NCBI GenBank assembly: GCA_041603535.1
Contig: JBFIEE010000021.1
Span: 1-50,488, forward strand
Length of the DNA: 50,488 nt
Source: HB2-32-21 sp041603535
GTDB lineage: Bacteria; Pseudomonadota; Gammaproteobacteria; Pseudomonadales; Porticoccaceae
Reading direction: 5' to 3'
The position numbers were made by a program, and so were the translations under genes. The notes beneath the pieces were generated by a model. That model worked only from the letters and a program-made list of their open reading frames with translations. It was not told where the DNA came from and made no database searches. Below are positions 24,975 to 34,129 of this stretch, piece after piece (position 1 is the stretch's first letter; each line of letters opens with the position of its first letter).

Positions 24975-26351
24975 CTAGCTTTTCTTACCTTTTTCGACGG
25001 CCTCTTCAATGGAGCCGACCATGTAAAAGGCCTGCTCCGGCAAATAGTCATATTCGCCGTCTAGAATTCCTTTAAAGCTGTTAATCGTTTCCTTCATCGA
25101 TACGTATTTGCCAGAACTGCCAGTAAATACCTCAGCAACAAAGAATGGCTGGGACAGAAAACGTTGAATTTTCCGTGCCCGGGCGACAATCAGTTTGTCG
25201 TCTTCTGACAGCTCGTCCATACCGAGAATGGCGATAATATCGCGTAACTCTTTGTAACGCTGCAGGACCGACTGGACGCCCCGCGCGGTGTCGTAATGAT
25301 CCTGGCCAATAACCAGGGGATCCAGCAGGCGCGAAGTCGAGTCAAGAGGGTCAACGGCCGGGTAAATACCCAGCTCGGCAATCTGTCGAGACAGTACCAA
25401 TGTCGCATCAAGGTGGGCAAAAGTCGTCGCTGGCGAGGGGTCAGTCAAGTCATCCGCCGGCACATAAACGGCCTGAAACGACGTAATTGATCCTGTTTTG
25501 GTCGACGTAATACGCTCCTGAAGCACACCCATTTCCTCAGCCAACGTCGGCTGGTAGCCAACCGCTGATGGCATTCGACCCAGCAACGCCGATACTTCCG
25601 TACCGGCCAGCGTATAACGGTAAATGTTGTCAACAAACATCAACACATCTCGTCCTTCATCACGAAAGTGCTCTGCCATGGTGAGACCGCTGAGTGCTAC
25701 GCGTAATCGGTTTCCAGGGGGCTCGTTCATCTGCCCGTACACCAGCGCCACTTTATCCAGTACGCTGGACTCCTTCATTTCATGATAAAAATCGTTGCCT
25801 TCCCGAGTGCGCTCACCCACTCCCGCAAACACAGAAAACCCGGAGTGTTCCATAGCGATATTGCGAATCAACTCCATCAACGTCACCGTCTTGCCCACAC
25901 CGGCGCCACCAAACAGACCAATCTTGCCACCCTTGGCAATGGGCATAATTAGGTCGATCACCTTGATGCCAGTTTCAAGCAGCTCAATGGCCGACGATTG
26001 CTCGGCGTATTTAGGCGCCTTGCGATGAATAGGCATGTATTTTTCGGCAACCACTTCACCGGCTTCGTCGATGGGCTTGCCCAACACATCCATGATCCGA
26101 CCCAGTGTGCCCTGGCCAACCGGCACACAAATCGCTCCGCCGGTGTTGCTGACGCTCAGGCCGCGACTAATGCCTTCGGAGGCACCCATGGCGATGGTTC
26201 GCACAACGCCATCACCCAGTTGCTGCTGAACCTCCAGTGTCAGGCCTTTGCCCTCAACTATCAGCGCATCGTAAATATTCGGTACCAGATCCCGTGGAAA
26301 CTCCACGTCGATAACCGCGCCAATAATTTGTACGATTTGTCCGCTACTCAT
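24975..26351 (-). CDS. atpD: F1F0 ATP synthase beta subunit
   Basis: A 458-residue catalytic beta subunit. The P-loop is G-G-A-G-V-G-K-T-V, the catalytic glutamate region G-V-G-E-R-T-R-E-G follows, and A-L-S-G-L-T-M-A-E and the D-E-L-S-E-D-D motif (the DELSEED lever contacting gamma) are all present. Three copies bind and make ATP in F1. Length and motifs are normal for gammaproteobacteria. Confidence 0.98.
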   Translation of the reverse strand: MSSGQIVQIIGAVIDVEFPRDLVPNIYDALIVEGKGLTLEVQQQLGDGVVRTIAMGASEGISRGLSVSNTGGAICVPVGQGTLGRIMDVLGKPIDEAGEVVAEKYMPIHRKAPKYAEQSSAIELLETGIKVIDLIMPIAKGGKIGLFGGAGVGKTVTLMELIRNIAMEHSGFSVFAGVGERTREGNDFYHEMKESSVLDKVALVYGQMNEPPGNRLRVALSGLTMAEHFRDEGRDVLMFVDNIYRYTLAGTEVSALLGRMPSAVGYQPTLAEEMGVLQERITSTKTGSITSFQAVYVPADDLTDPSPATTFAHLDATLVLSRQIAELGIYPAVDPLDSTSRLLDPLVIGQDHYDTARGVQSVLQRYKELRDIIAILGMDELSEDDKLIVARARKIQRFLSQPFFVAEVFTGSSGKYVSMKETINSFKGILDGEYDYLPEQAFYMVGSIEEAVEKGKKS

Positions 26352-26414
26352 TTCCGGTTCCTCTTCGCGTTCACGTCTATTCTGTTAACTGACCACTGCG
26401 CCGTGCCACACTGC

Positions 26415-27275
26415 TTACACAGCAGCTGCACCGCTGACGATCTCTGACAATTCCTGGGTGATAGCCGCCTGTCGCGCCTTGTTGTACAACAACTCCAGTT
26501 CTTCGATCAGTGTGCCCGCATTCTCGGTGGCATTTTTCATCGCCACCATGCGTGCAGCCTGTTCACAGGCTTTATTTTCAATAACGCCCTGATACACCTG
26601 AGACTCCACATAACGCGTCAACAAGCCGTCCAGCAAATCTTTTGCCTCTGGCTCGTAGATATAATCCCAGTAATGCTTCAGGTCTTCTTCCTCGGAAGGG
26701 GGCAGCGGCAATAACTGCTCCACCTGTGGCTTTTGCGTCATGGTATTCACAAAGTCATTGGACACCAGAAACAGCTTGTCAATACGGCCTTCATCAAAGG
26801 CGTCCAGCATTACCTTGACGCTACCAATCAACTCCGCCGCCACCGGCTTATCACCCATGTCACGCACGGTTGCCACAAGATTAGCGCCAACGCTGCCAAA
26901 AAACGCCGCGCCCTTGCTACCAATCGTACAGAGGTCGACCTCGACACCCTGGTCAGCCCACCCCTTCATGTTCTTGATAACAGTTTTGAACAAATTGATG
27001 TTCAAGCCGCCACACAAACCGCGGTCCGTAGAGACCAAAATGAAAGCTACTCGCTTCACTGCGCGCTCTTCGAGATATTTGTGGCGGTACTCCGGCGACG
27101 CATTGGCTATGTGCCCAATAACATTGCGAATGCGCACCGCGTAAGGCTTGCCCAAAGACATGCGATCCTGCGCCCGGCGCATTTTACTTGCGGCTACCAT
27201 CTCCATAGCACTGGTGATCTTTTGCGTGCTTTTGACGCTGTTGATCTTTGTTTTTACTTCTCTGCCGATGGCCAT
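26415..27275 (-). CDS. atpG: F1F0 ATP synthase gamma subunit
   Basis: A 286-residue gamma subunit, the central rotor. The N-terminal helix I-N-S-V-K-S-T-Q-K-I-T-S-A-M-E-M-V-A-A-S-K, the S-T-D-R-G-L-C-G-G-L-N strand block and the C-terminal helix L-Y-N-K-A-R-Q-A-A-I-T-Q-E-L-S-E-I-V-S-G-A are the conserved parts of the coiled coil that turns inside the alpha3beta3 ring. Gene order atpA-atpG-atpD is standard, with 56 bp after atpA and 63 bp before atpD. Confidence 0.97.
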   Translation of the reverse strand: MAIGREVKTKINSVKSTQKITSAMEMVAASKMRRAQDRMSLGKPYAVRIRNVIGHIANASPEYRHKYLEERAVKRVAFILVSTDRGLCGGLNINLFKTVIKNMKGWADQGVEVDLCTIGSKGAAFFGSVGANLVATVRDMGDKPVAAELIGSVKVMLDAFDEGRIDKLFLVSNDFVNTMTQKPQVEQLLPLPPSEEEDLKHYWDYIYEPEAKDLLDGLLTRYVESQVYQGVIENKACEQAARMVAMKNATENAGTLIEELELLYNKARQAAITQELSEIVSGAAAV

Positions 27276-27331
27276 AAACGATTACCTGTTATATCCCGAG
27301 GTCTCAGTGTGCCCTGAAGGTGTCCCCGTAA

Positions 27332-28876
27332 TCACCAGGTCTGACTGGCGGCAAATTTGTTCAGCGCAGCCTTGAAGCTCGCCTCTATATCATCGTTCCA
27401 GCCACCGCTTTCATTCACCTGGGCAATTAGTTCTTTATGCTCAGTATTCATGTATGACAGAAGGGCCGACTCAAAATCACCGATTTTGGCCACCGGCACC
27501 TCCTTCAAATAGCCTTCGTTTGCCGCGTACAGCACGACACCCATTTCAGCAACACTCATGGGCGAGTACTGGTCCTGTTTCATTAACTCAGTGACCCGCT
27601 GGCCGTGTTCAAGCTGCGCGCGTGTCGCCTCATCCAGATCGGAAGCGAACTGGGAGAATGCCGCCAGCTCCCGGTACTGCGCGAGAGCCAGACGAATACC
27701 GCCGCCTAGCTTTTTGATAATTTTGGTTTGCGCAGAGCCACCGACACGGGACACTGACAAACCTGCGTTCATGGCCGGGCGAATACCTGAATTAAAGAGG
27801 TCAGTTTCAACAAAAATCTGGCCATCGGTAATAGAAATAACATTGGTAGGCACAAAGGCGGACACGTCCCCGGCCTGTGTTTCGATGATTGGCAATGCAG
27901 TAAGTGAACCCGTCTTGCCCTTCACTTCACCGTTGGTGAATTTTTCTACGTAATTTACATTGACACGCGCAGAGCGTTCCAGCAGCCGCGAGTGCAGGTA
28001 GAAAACATCGCCAGGGTACGCCTCTCGGCCAGGCGGACGGCGCAGCAACAGAGAAATTTGCCGATAAGCCCAGGCTTGCTTGGTTAAGTCATCATACACA
28101 ATCAAGGCATCCTGACCCCGGTCACGGTAATACTCACCCATCGTACAACCTGTATAAGGCGCCAAAAACTGCATCGCAGCCGGGTCAGAAGCCGTGGCCG
28201 CAACAACTATCGTGTGCGCCATGGCTCCGTGCTCTTCAAGCTTACGTACGACATTGGCTACCGTTGATGCTTTTTGACCAATTGCCACATAGACACATTT
28301 AACGCCGGTGCCTTTCTGATTAATGATGGCATCAATGGCGATAGCGGTTTTACCGATCTGGCGATCGCCAATAATCAGCTCCCGCTGACCGCGGCCGACC
28401 GGCACCATGGCATCAATAGCCTTGAGGCCTGTCTGCACCGGCTGATCAACGGACTGACGCTCAATAACGCCCGGCGCGACCTTTTCAATGGCGTCCGTCA
28501 ACCTGGCTTCGATAGCCCCGCGACCGTCAATCGGGTTACCCAGCGCATCGACGACCCGCCCTTCAAGCTCGGGGCCAATCGGCACTTCCAGAATACGACC
28601 GGTGCAGCGGGCTTTGTTACCCTCCGCCAACGCCTGGTAGTCGCCGAGCACCACCGCACCCACCGAGTCTCGCTCCAGGTTAAGCGCCATACCATACAGG
28701 CCGCCGTCAAATTCAATCATCTCGCCATACATCACGTCGGCGAGACCATGGATACGCACAATACCGTCAGACACAGAGACTATCGTGCCTTCGTTTTGTG
28801 CTTCGGTGCGAATTTCAAGGTTGCTAATTCGCTGCTTGATGATCTCACTGATTTCGGATGGATTCAGTTGCTGCAT
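27332..28876 (-). CDS. atpA: F1F0 ATP synthase alpha subunit
   Basis: A 514-residue alpha subunit. The non-catalytic nucleotide site has the P-loop G-D-R-Q-I-G-K-T-A near residue 170, and the signature P-A-M-N-A-G-L-S-V-S-R-V-G-G-S-A-Q, which includes the arginine finger region, is intact. It alternates with beta in the F1 hexamer and its N-terminus binds delta. It lies 16 bp after atpH. Confidence 0.98.
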   Translation of the reverse strand: MQQLNPSEISEIIKQRISNLEIRTEAQNEGTIVSVSDGIVRIHGLADVMYGEMIEFDGGLYGMALNLERDSVGAVVLGDYQALAEGNKARCTGRILEVPIGPELEGRVVDALGNPIDGRGAIEARLTDAIEKVAPGVIERQSVDQPVQTGLKAIDAMVPVGRGQRELIIGDRQIGKTAIAIDAIINQKGTGVKCVYVAIGQKASTVANVVRKLEEHGAMAHTIVVAATASDPAAMQFLAPYTGCTMGEYYRDRGQDALIVYDDLTKQAWAYRQISLLLRRPPGREAYPGDVFYLHSRLLERSARVNVNYVEKFTNGEVKGKTGSLTALPIIETQAGDVSAFVPTNVISITDGQIFVETDLFNSGIRPAMNAGLSVSRVGGSAQTKIIKKLGGGIRLALAQYRELAAFSQFASDLDEATRAQLEHGQRVTELMKQDQYSPMSVAEMGVVLYAANEGYLKEVPVAKIGDFESALLSYMNTEHKELIAQVNESGGWNDDIEASFKAALNKFAASQTW

Positions 28877-28892
28877 TCTCGATTCCTCGACC

Positions 28893-29429
28893 CTACGAAT
28901 TTAATGCTTCGGCGAGCTTGGCCAGACGGCCACGAACAGACCCGTCAATAATGGTGTCGCCAGCGCGTATAATCGCACCACCCAGCAACGTCGGATTAAT
29001 TGTTACGTTAATACTCACCTCTCTTTGCAGCCGCTTTTTTAGCGTCGCTGCCAGCGCGCTTTGCTGAGCATCTGTCAATTCACGCGCTGCGACAACTTCT
29101 ACCTCTACAGTTTTTTCCAGGTTCGCTTTTAGGGCGTGGAACTGTTCGCTGATAACGGGTAGTAAAGGCAGTCGTCTATTTTCAGCCAGGGTATGAACAA
29201 AATTAGCGCCCTCGACTGTCAACTGATCGGCACAGATGTTGACCAACTGCGTCGCTTTGCCAGCCGGTGTTTCTCCGGGCGACCTGAGCAACTCGGCAAC
29301 TGCGCTCTGTTCCGTAAGCGCCGCTAACAGCATTAGCATCTGCGACCATTGCTCCAGCGCCTCAGCCTGTTCTGCATATTCAAAGGCTGCCTTTGCATAC
29401 GGTCGAGCCAGCGTGCTTAATTCGGCCAT
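28893..29429 (-). CDS. atpH: F1F0 ATP synthase delta subunit
   Basis: A 178-residue delta (OSCP-like) subunit. The N-terminal helical bundle begins L-A-R-P-Y-A-K-A-A-F-E-Y-A, and the C-terminal domain has P-T-L-L-G-G-A-I-I-R-A-G-D-T-I-I-D-G-S-V-R-G-R-L, the most conserved block of the family. It joins F1 to the peripheral stalk. The gene starts 8 bp after atpF, consistent with coupled expression. Confidence 0.95.
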   Translation of the reverse strand: MAELSTLARPYAKAAFEYAEQAEALEQWSQMLMLLAALTEQSAVAELLRSPGETPAGKATQLVNICADQLTVEGANFVHTLAENRRLPLLPVISEQFHALKANLEKTVEVEVVAARELTDAQQSALAATLKKRLQREVSINVTINPTLLGGAIIRAGDTIIDGSVRGRLAKLAEALNS

Positions 29430-29437
29430 TGCTACCT

Positions 29438-29908
29438 CTAAAGCTGCGCAGCCAGCTGGTCAAGAAGATCGCGATTAGCGTTCTCATCAACCGCTCGCTC
29501 AAGAATTTTTTCAGCCCCTGCGAGGGCCAGTGCTGCGACCCTGCCTCGCAACTCTTCTCGAGCTTGATTAGCCTGCTGCGTGATCTCAGCCTGAGCCGCT
29601 GCTATCAACCGCTCACCTTCTTCCCGCGCTCGGTCCTTAGATTCTTCAATAAGCTGGCTGGCTCGCTTTTTGGCGTCATCGACAATAACCGCCGCTTGCT
29701 GCTTGGCCTCTTTCATCTGGTCGGTCGCCTTGTCCTGAGCAAGCTGCAAATCGCGCATAGCCCGATCAGCGGCATCAAGCCCATCGGCTATTTTCTTTTT
29801 GCGTTCGTCCATGGCACCGATCAACGCGGGCCACACATACTTCATGCAAAACCAGACGAAAATGGCAAATGATATTGCCTGCCCTAACATCGTTAAATTG
29901 ATATTCAC
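29438..29908 (-). CDS. atpF: F1F0 ATP synthase b subunit
   Basis: A 156-residue b subunit. It starts M-N-I-N-L-T-M-L-G-Q-A-I-S-F, with one membrane helix (about residues 6-27). A long charged alpha-helical dimerising stalk, rich in Ala, Lys, Glu and Gln, runs to the C-terminus. It forms the peripheral stator. Only one b-type gene is seen, so the stalk should be a homodimer. Confidence 0.95.
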   Translation of the reverse strand: MNINLTMLGQAISFAIFVWFCMKYVWPALIGAMDERKKKIADGLDAADRAMRDLQLAQDKATDQMKEAKQQAAVIVDDAKKRASQLIEESKDRAREEGERLIAAAQAEITQQANQAREELRGRVAALALAGAEKILERAVDENANRDLLDQLAAQL

Positions 29909-29952
29909 GCCAATACCCCTCGAGTTAACGGCTTAGAGTTCAATTTGCGAAC

Positions 29953-30192
29953 TCAACCTCCAGCGGCTACCGCGAACAGCAGGTAAAGGCCGATACCAAC
30001 GCCGATCATCGGCACAGCATCCACCAGGCCCATCACGATGAAGAACTGGGTACGCAACATAGGAATCAGCTCGGGCTGGCGTGCGCCACCCTCAAGGAAC
30101 TTGCCCCCAAGTATGCCTACACCAATGGCCGCACCGACTGCGCCCAGACCCATCAGAATCGCACCTGCGAGGTAAATTACTGAAGTTTCCAT
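29953..30192 (-). CDS. atpE: F1F0 ATP synthase c subunit
   Basis: A 79-residue hairpin of two membrane helices forming the rotor ring. The glycine/alanine-rich first helix, the polar loop A-R-Q-P (38-40) and the proton-carrying Asp58 in V-M-G-L-V-D-A-V-P-M are visible. The absence of the Gln/Glu-Ser-Thr sodium-binding signature points to proton coupling, matching the E. coli type. Confidence 0.97.
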   Translation of the reverse strand: METSVIYLAGAILMGLGAVGAAIGVGILGGKFLEGGARQPELIPMLRTQFFIVMGLVDAVPMIGVGIGLYLLFAVAAGG

Positions 30193-30258
30193 TTTTGCTC
30201 CCGTTGTGTTGTCAAACTTTGTGTCATCAAACGTTAGATTTAATTTTTCAGTTTTATC

Positions 30259-31080
30259 TTAGTGCTCGTCGTGGGCCATGGCCAAATAAACAATGGTAAG
30301 CACCATGAATATAAAGGCCTGTAGCACGATGATTAAGATATGGAATATAGCCCATGGCACAGACAGGGCCCACTGCGCCCAAAACGGCAACAGCGCTATA
30401 AGAATAAAAATCATCTCCCCCGCATAAAGGTTGCCAAACAACCGCAAACCCAGAGAGATCGGCTTTGCCACAAGGTTGACGATTTCCAGAAACAAATTAA
30501 CTGGCAAACCCCACTTCCCAAAGGGGTGCAGCGACAACTCTGCCGCAAAACCACTGATGCCTTTCTGCTTGATGCTGTAATAGATCACCAGCGCAAAGAC
30601 ACTGAGCGCCATACCCATGGTGATATTTACATCTGTTGATGGCACCACCTTGAGATAATGAAGACCCAGTAATTTACCCAGCTCCGGCAGGAAATCAATA
30701 GGTATTAAATCCATGATGTTCATCATCAACACCCAGACAAACGTGGTCAGCGCCAGGGGTGCAATCATAGTATTTTGGTGATGAAACATGCCTTTGACGT
30801 TGTCATCAACGAACTCTACAACCATTTCGACCATATTCTGCAGGCCGCCGGGCACGCCGGTCGTTGGCTTTCTGGCTACCAACCAGAATATCAGCATGAA
30901 CAACACGCCGAGCACAATGGATATGCCGAGGGTATCTATATTAACAGCCCAAAATCCCATCTCCGCTGCTTCCTGAGCGTTGTGCGCAAGGCCCCAACCG
31001 CCCTCAGGTAACTTCCCGTAGGTTAAGTTTGTCAGGTGATGAGCAATATATTCTTCGGAGGTAATGGTTGCACTCGCCAT
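30259..31080 (-). CDS. atpB: F1F0 ATP synthase a subunit
   Basis: A 273-residue membrane a subunit. The essential stator arginine lies in S-L-G-L-R-L-F-G-N-L-Y-A-G-E, and the last helices have I-L-I-I-V-L-Q-A-F-I-F-M-V-L-T-I-V-Y-L. The N-terminal part contains the family's periplasmic H-H-L-x-N-L segment. Together with the c-ring it forms the two proton half-channels. It follows atpI by 89 bp. Confidence 0.97.
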   Translation of the reverse strand: MASATITSEEYIAHHLTNLTYGKLPEGGWGLAHNAQEAAEMGFWAVNIDTLGISIVLGVLFMLIFWLVARKPTTGVPGGLQNMVEMVVEFVDDNVKGMFHHQNTMIAPLALTTFVWVLMMNIMDLIPIDFLPELGKLLGLHYLKVVPSTDVNITMGMALSVFALVIYYSIKQKGISGFAAELSLHPFGKWGLPVNLFLEIVNLVAKPISLGLRLFGNLYAGEMIFILIALLPFWAQWALSVPWAIFHILIIVLQAFIFMVLTIVYLAMAHDEH

Positions 31081-31169
31081 TAAAAATATCCGTCTGCTTC
31101 CAGGTCTGTTTATCTATAGGGGTTGTCGATACACGCAGTATCAATAACAACCATTAATAACGCGCAATT

Positions 31170-31565
31170 TTACGAACCCTTTTCTATGAAAGCCGGCGCT
31201 ACAATATATGCGGCTTGCGTCAATAAAAAAGCGCCAAATAGCGCCAGGGCGTTAAAACCTTCCTGTATGCCTGGCCAGTATCTGAATACAGCCACCATAC
31301 AAACCACTATCACCACTAGCTTGCCGACTTCTCCAACGTAGAAGTCAAACACGATCCTAGCCGAAGAGGCCTGTCCTCCAGACCGCAAAGACACTGCAGC
31401 GAAACATCCGCTCGCCAATATGCCCGTCAAACCGCCCGCCAGTGCCGCCCAGGCAGCTGCCGGTTTTATCAGCATCAGCACGCCGGCTAAAACCAGGCTT
31501 GTCACTAGCTGAAACCCAGCTAAACGTAGAGCCATCTTCAGGTCGCGCTGGTGTGCACTCGCCAT
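31170..31565 (-). CDS. atpI: ATP synthase assembly protein AtpI
   Basis: A small hydrophobic protein of about 131 residues with four predicted membrane helices. It has the A-G-G-L-T-G-I-L-A-S and G-E-V-G-K-L-V-V-I-V blocks seen in gammaproteobacterial AtpI (UncI). AtpI helps c-ring assembly and stability. It is the first gene of the operon. I start at the second of two nearby ATGs, which has AAGAG at better spacing; the first lies two codons upstream. A near-consensus promoter sits about 90 bp upstream. Confidence 0.88.
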   Translation of the reverse strand: MASAHQRDLKMALRLAGFQLVTSLVLAGVLMLIKPAAAWAALAGGLTGILASGCFAAVSLRSGGQASSARIVFDFYVGEVGKLVVIVVCMVAVFRYWPGIQEGFNALALFGAFLLTQAAYIVAPAFIEKGS

Positions 31566-31651
31566 CAGCATCTCTTTGCCAATACGTATACCGGCTGAAG
31601 AATTAACAGTCGCTGTAATCCGCCATTGGGGGGTGCCGAGAAGCGCCGCGC

Positions 31652-31680
31652 ATTATAGACAGATTGATTCATCGAATCAA
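31652..31680 (-). promoter_or_regulatory. Sigma-70 promoter of the atp operon
   Basis: On the minus strand TTGATT, a 17-bp spacer and TATAAT make a near-consensus promoter reading towards atpI, whose start is 87 bp downstream. The -35 element is part of a perfect 17-bp palindrome (31664-31680, TTGATTC-ATC-GAATCAA), so a dimeric regulator could bind there. The spacing between the half-sites is wrong for FNR. Confidence 0.75.
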
Positions 31681-31740
31681 CAAAGTCACGGTTAATCCCG
31701 GCTTTCGAAGAAAGCAACACCGGTTCCTGAAAACCCAGGG

Positions 31741-32631
31741 TCACTTTATATGGCCCAGTATACCTTCCAGTTCTTCGACGCTGGTATAGGTTATTGTCAG
31801 TTTACCCCTGCCGTTGGTGCGATGTGCTATCTGCACGCCTGCACCCAATAATTCTGACACCTTTTGTTCCAGTATCCGTATGTCTGGGTCACGCCTGGCT
31901 GTGTTATCTGCCGGTGCGTCAGGCGGCCCCCCCGGCTTCAACCTGTTGCGCACCAGAACTTCGGTATCACGAACAGACAGGGCTCGACCGACAACGACCC
32001 GTGCAGCCTCTATCTGCTGCAAACCAGACAGCGCCAATAGTGCACGACCGTGACCCATTTCAAGGTCACCGCGCTCCAGCATTATCACGACGTCTTTTTC
32101 AAGCGCGGTTAATCTCATCAGGTTTGCAACGGCTGGTCGTGATTTCCCTACCGCTGTCGCCACCTGCTGCTGACTATAACCGAACTCTTCCTGCAATCGG
32201 ACAAGCGCTCGCGCTTCCTCAATGGCGTTCAGGTTTTCCCGCTGGATGTTTTCGATCAGAGCAATCGCCAGTGTTTCTTTGTCACTGAGCGTTTTGACGA
32301 TGGCCGGCACCGTATCTAAACCCGCCAGCTGTGCCGCCCGCCAGCGACGCTCACCGGCGACTATCTCGTAACGACCAGAACCTAATACCCGCACCAGGAT
32401 GGGCTGCATGATTCCCTGTTCTCGTATTGAATCGGCCAGCTCCTGAAGCGCATCCTGGTTCATTTCCTGGCGCGGCTGATACTGTCCCCGCTGTAACCAT
32501 TCTATCGGCAGATCCTGAAGTTGCCGGGCACCATCGGATCCCCCCATCGACAACGGCTTTTCGCTACCCTCTTCCTTAAGCCCGAGCAAGGCATCTAAGC
32601 CTTTACCAAGGCCTTTCCGTTTACCATTCAT
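31741..32631 (-). CDS. parB: Chromosome partitioning protein ParB
   Basis: A 296-residue ParB/Spo0J CTPase clamp. The N-terminal ParB/Srx domain shows G-Q-Y-Q-P-R and G-E-R-R-W-R-A-A, the CTP- and Mg-binding box, and E-N-I-Q-R-E-N-L-N. A central helix-turn-helix (G-Y-S-Q-Q-Q-V-A-T-A-V-G-K-S-R-P-A-V) reads parS. The C-terminal dimerisation segment ends I-T-Y-T-S-V-E-E-L-E-G-I-L-G-H-I. Its likely targets are the two perfect parS sites inside recF. It lies 12 bp after parA. Confidence 0.97.
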   Translation of the reverse strand: MNGKRKGLGKGLDALLGLKEEGSEKPLSMGGSDGARQLQDLPIEWLQRGQYQPRQEMNQDALQELADSIREQGIMQPILVRVLGSGRYEIVAGERRWRAAQLAGLDTVPAIVKTLSDKETLAIALIENIQRENLNAIEEARALVRLQEEFGYSQQQVATAVGKSRPAVANLMRLTALEKDVVIMLERGDLEMGHGRALLALSGLQQIEAARVVVGRALSVRDTEVLVRNRLKPGGPPDAPADNTARRDPDIRILEQKVSELLGAGVQIAHRTNGRGKLTITYTSVEELEGILGHIK

Positions 32632-32643
32632 AAAATTTGTCCG

Positions 32644-33444
32644 TCATACCTTTGCCGTCTTGCCGCCCCACTGCTCGTTAGTTAGCGCTCGGCGAATCAA
32701 CTCTTCAGCCATACCCAGATACGCTATCGCTCCCTTTGAATAGCGGTCATACAATAACGCTGGCTGTCCGTAACTGGGTGCTTCAGCAAGGCGAATATTG
32801 CGGGGTATAGCCGTTTGATAAACCCGGTCGCCAAAATATTTGTGCAACTGGTTTGATACTTCGTTAGTCAGGCTGCTGCGGGGGTCGTACATGGTACGTA
32901 ATATTCCTTCAACCCGCAGCCCTGGGTTTACTGATTTACCAATTTTGGCGATAGTCCCGACCAGCGCCGACAAACCTTCAAGGGCATAATATTCGCACTG
33001 CATAGGAATTATCACGCTGCCGCATGCCGCCAGCGCGTTGACGGTCAACATATTCAGCGCCGGCGGACAGTCGATAACCACCACATCGTAATCTTCCTTC
33101 ACCGCAGCCAGTGCTGCCCGCAGATTTTTTTCGCGACCCGGCTCTTTTAGCAGAAATACTTCTGCTGCTGTTAAATCACCGTTAGCCGGCAACACATCAA
33201 AACCGGCGCGTAAACCCGACATAATAATATCGCGGACGCTTCCAGCTTCCATCAAAACATCACCGATAGTGGCCTGCAGTTCGTTTTTTTCAACGCCACT
33301 ACCGGTCGTGGCATTGCCCTGTGGGTCCATATCAACCAACAACACGCGCTTGTTATAAAAAGCCAGTGATGCCGCCAAATTGACACTGGTGGTCGTTTTC
33401 CCCACCCCACCTTTCTGGTTTGCTATGGCATAAATCGGTGTCAA
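32644..33444 (-). CDS. parA: Chromosome partitioning ATPase ParA
   Basis: A 266-residue ParA/Soj ATPase with the deviant Walker A motif K-G-G-V-G-K-T-T-T near residues 11-19, D-M-D-P-Q-G-N-A (Walker A'), and V-V-I-D-C-P-P-A as Walker B. It forms ATP-dependent gradients on the nucleoid that move ParB-parS complexes. The gene order mnmG-rsmG-parA-parB with short gaps is the classic origin-proximal operon. Confidence 0.97.
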   Translation of the reverse strand: MTPIYAIANQKGGVGKTTTSVNLAASLAFYNKRVLLVDMDPQGNATTGSGVEKNELQATIGDVLMEAGSVRDIIMSGLRAGFDVLPANGDLTAAEVFLLKEPGREKNLRAALAAVKEDYDVVVIDCPPALNMLTVNALAACGSVIIPMQCEYYALEGLSALVGTIAKIGKSVNPGLRVEGILRTMYDPRSSLTNEVSNQLHKYFGDRVYQTAIPRNIRLAEAPSYGQPALLYDRYSKGAIAYLGMAEELIRRALTNEQWGGKTAKV

Positions 33445-33460
33445 AGTGCAGCCTTGGTAT

Positions 33461-34129
33461 TTAGCTTCGCTGGATAATGATCAAATGTCGCTCTTCATCT
33501 AGGCCTGGTACGTTCAGCTTGACGACAACATCGACATTATAGTGTTTTGGTAGCTCGCTCAACTCGCGATCAGGAAACCGACCTTTCATGGCGTAAAACC
33601 GCCCCCCCGGCCCCAGCATGTGGTCGCTCGCTCGCACCATTGCAGACAGGGACGTAAATGCGCGACTAACAACCCCATCATAACGCCCTTCTGCGCGGTA
33701 ATGTTCGGCACGCTCCTGAACCTCCTTCACATTACTCAAACCGAGTAGCGAGCGTACCTGGAAGAGAAAGCGGATTTTTTTTCCGTTGCTATCCAGTAAC
33801 ACAAAATGGTGTTGTGGTTCGGCAATGGCCAGGGCGATTCCGGGTAAGCCCGCGCCCGTGCCTACGTCAATAAAACGCTCCCCCACCAGGTAGGGTAACA
33901 CCGATAAGCTGTCGAGCAGGTGCCTGGTCAACATCTCTTCAGGGTTTTTAACCGCCGTTAGATTAAACGCACTATTCCAACGATCCAGTAACAAAACATA
34001 CGCAATGAAAAGCTGTATTTGTTGATCAGAATAGTTCTGGCCCAGGTGCTTGAGACCTGTTCGCAACAGGGCGTCAAGAGCCCGAGCCAATCGCTCTTTT
34101 GTTTGATCAGGCAATGCGCTTGTCCGCAC
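33461..34129 (-). CDS. rsmG: 16S rRNA (guanine527-N7)-methyltransferase
   Basis: A 222-residue RsmG (GidB). The S-adenosylmethionine site is F-I-D-V-G-T-G-A-G-L-P-G-I-A-L-A-I, followed by L-L-D-S-N-G-K-K-I-R-F-L, both diagnostic. It methylates G527 of 16S rRNA; loss of it confers low-level streptomycin resistance in several bacteria. The GTG start overlaps the 3' end of mnmG by 23 bp and follows an AGGGG ribosome-binding site inside mnmG. Confidence 0.96.
   Translation of the reverse strand: MRTSALPDQTKERLARALDALLRTGLKHLGQNYSDQQIQLFIAYVLLLDRWNSAFNLTAVKNPEEMLTRHLLDSLSVLPYLVGERFIDVGTGAGLPGIALAIAEPQHHFVLLDSNGKKIRFLFQVRSLLGLSNVKEVQERAEHYRAEGRYDGVVSRAFTSLSAMVRASDHMLGPGGRFYAMKGRFPDRELSELPKHYNVDVVVKLNVPGLDEERHLIIIQRS

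Noticed and set aside
28274..28951. Long open frame on the plus strand opposite atpA (225 codons)
   Set aside because: It is the antisense shadow of a well-supported essential gene and has no recognisable protein features. Similar frames opposite coxA, coxB, mnmG, glmU and uvrD were rejected for the same reason.
31664..31680. FNR box upstream of the atp operon
   Set aside because: Half-sites TTGAT and ATCAA are present but separated by 7 bp, not 4, so the spacing does not suit FNR/ANR.
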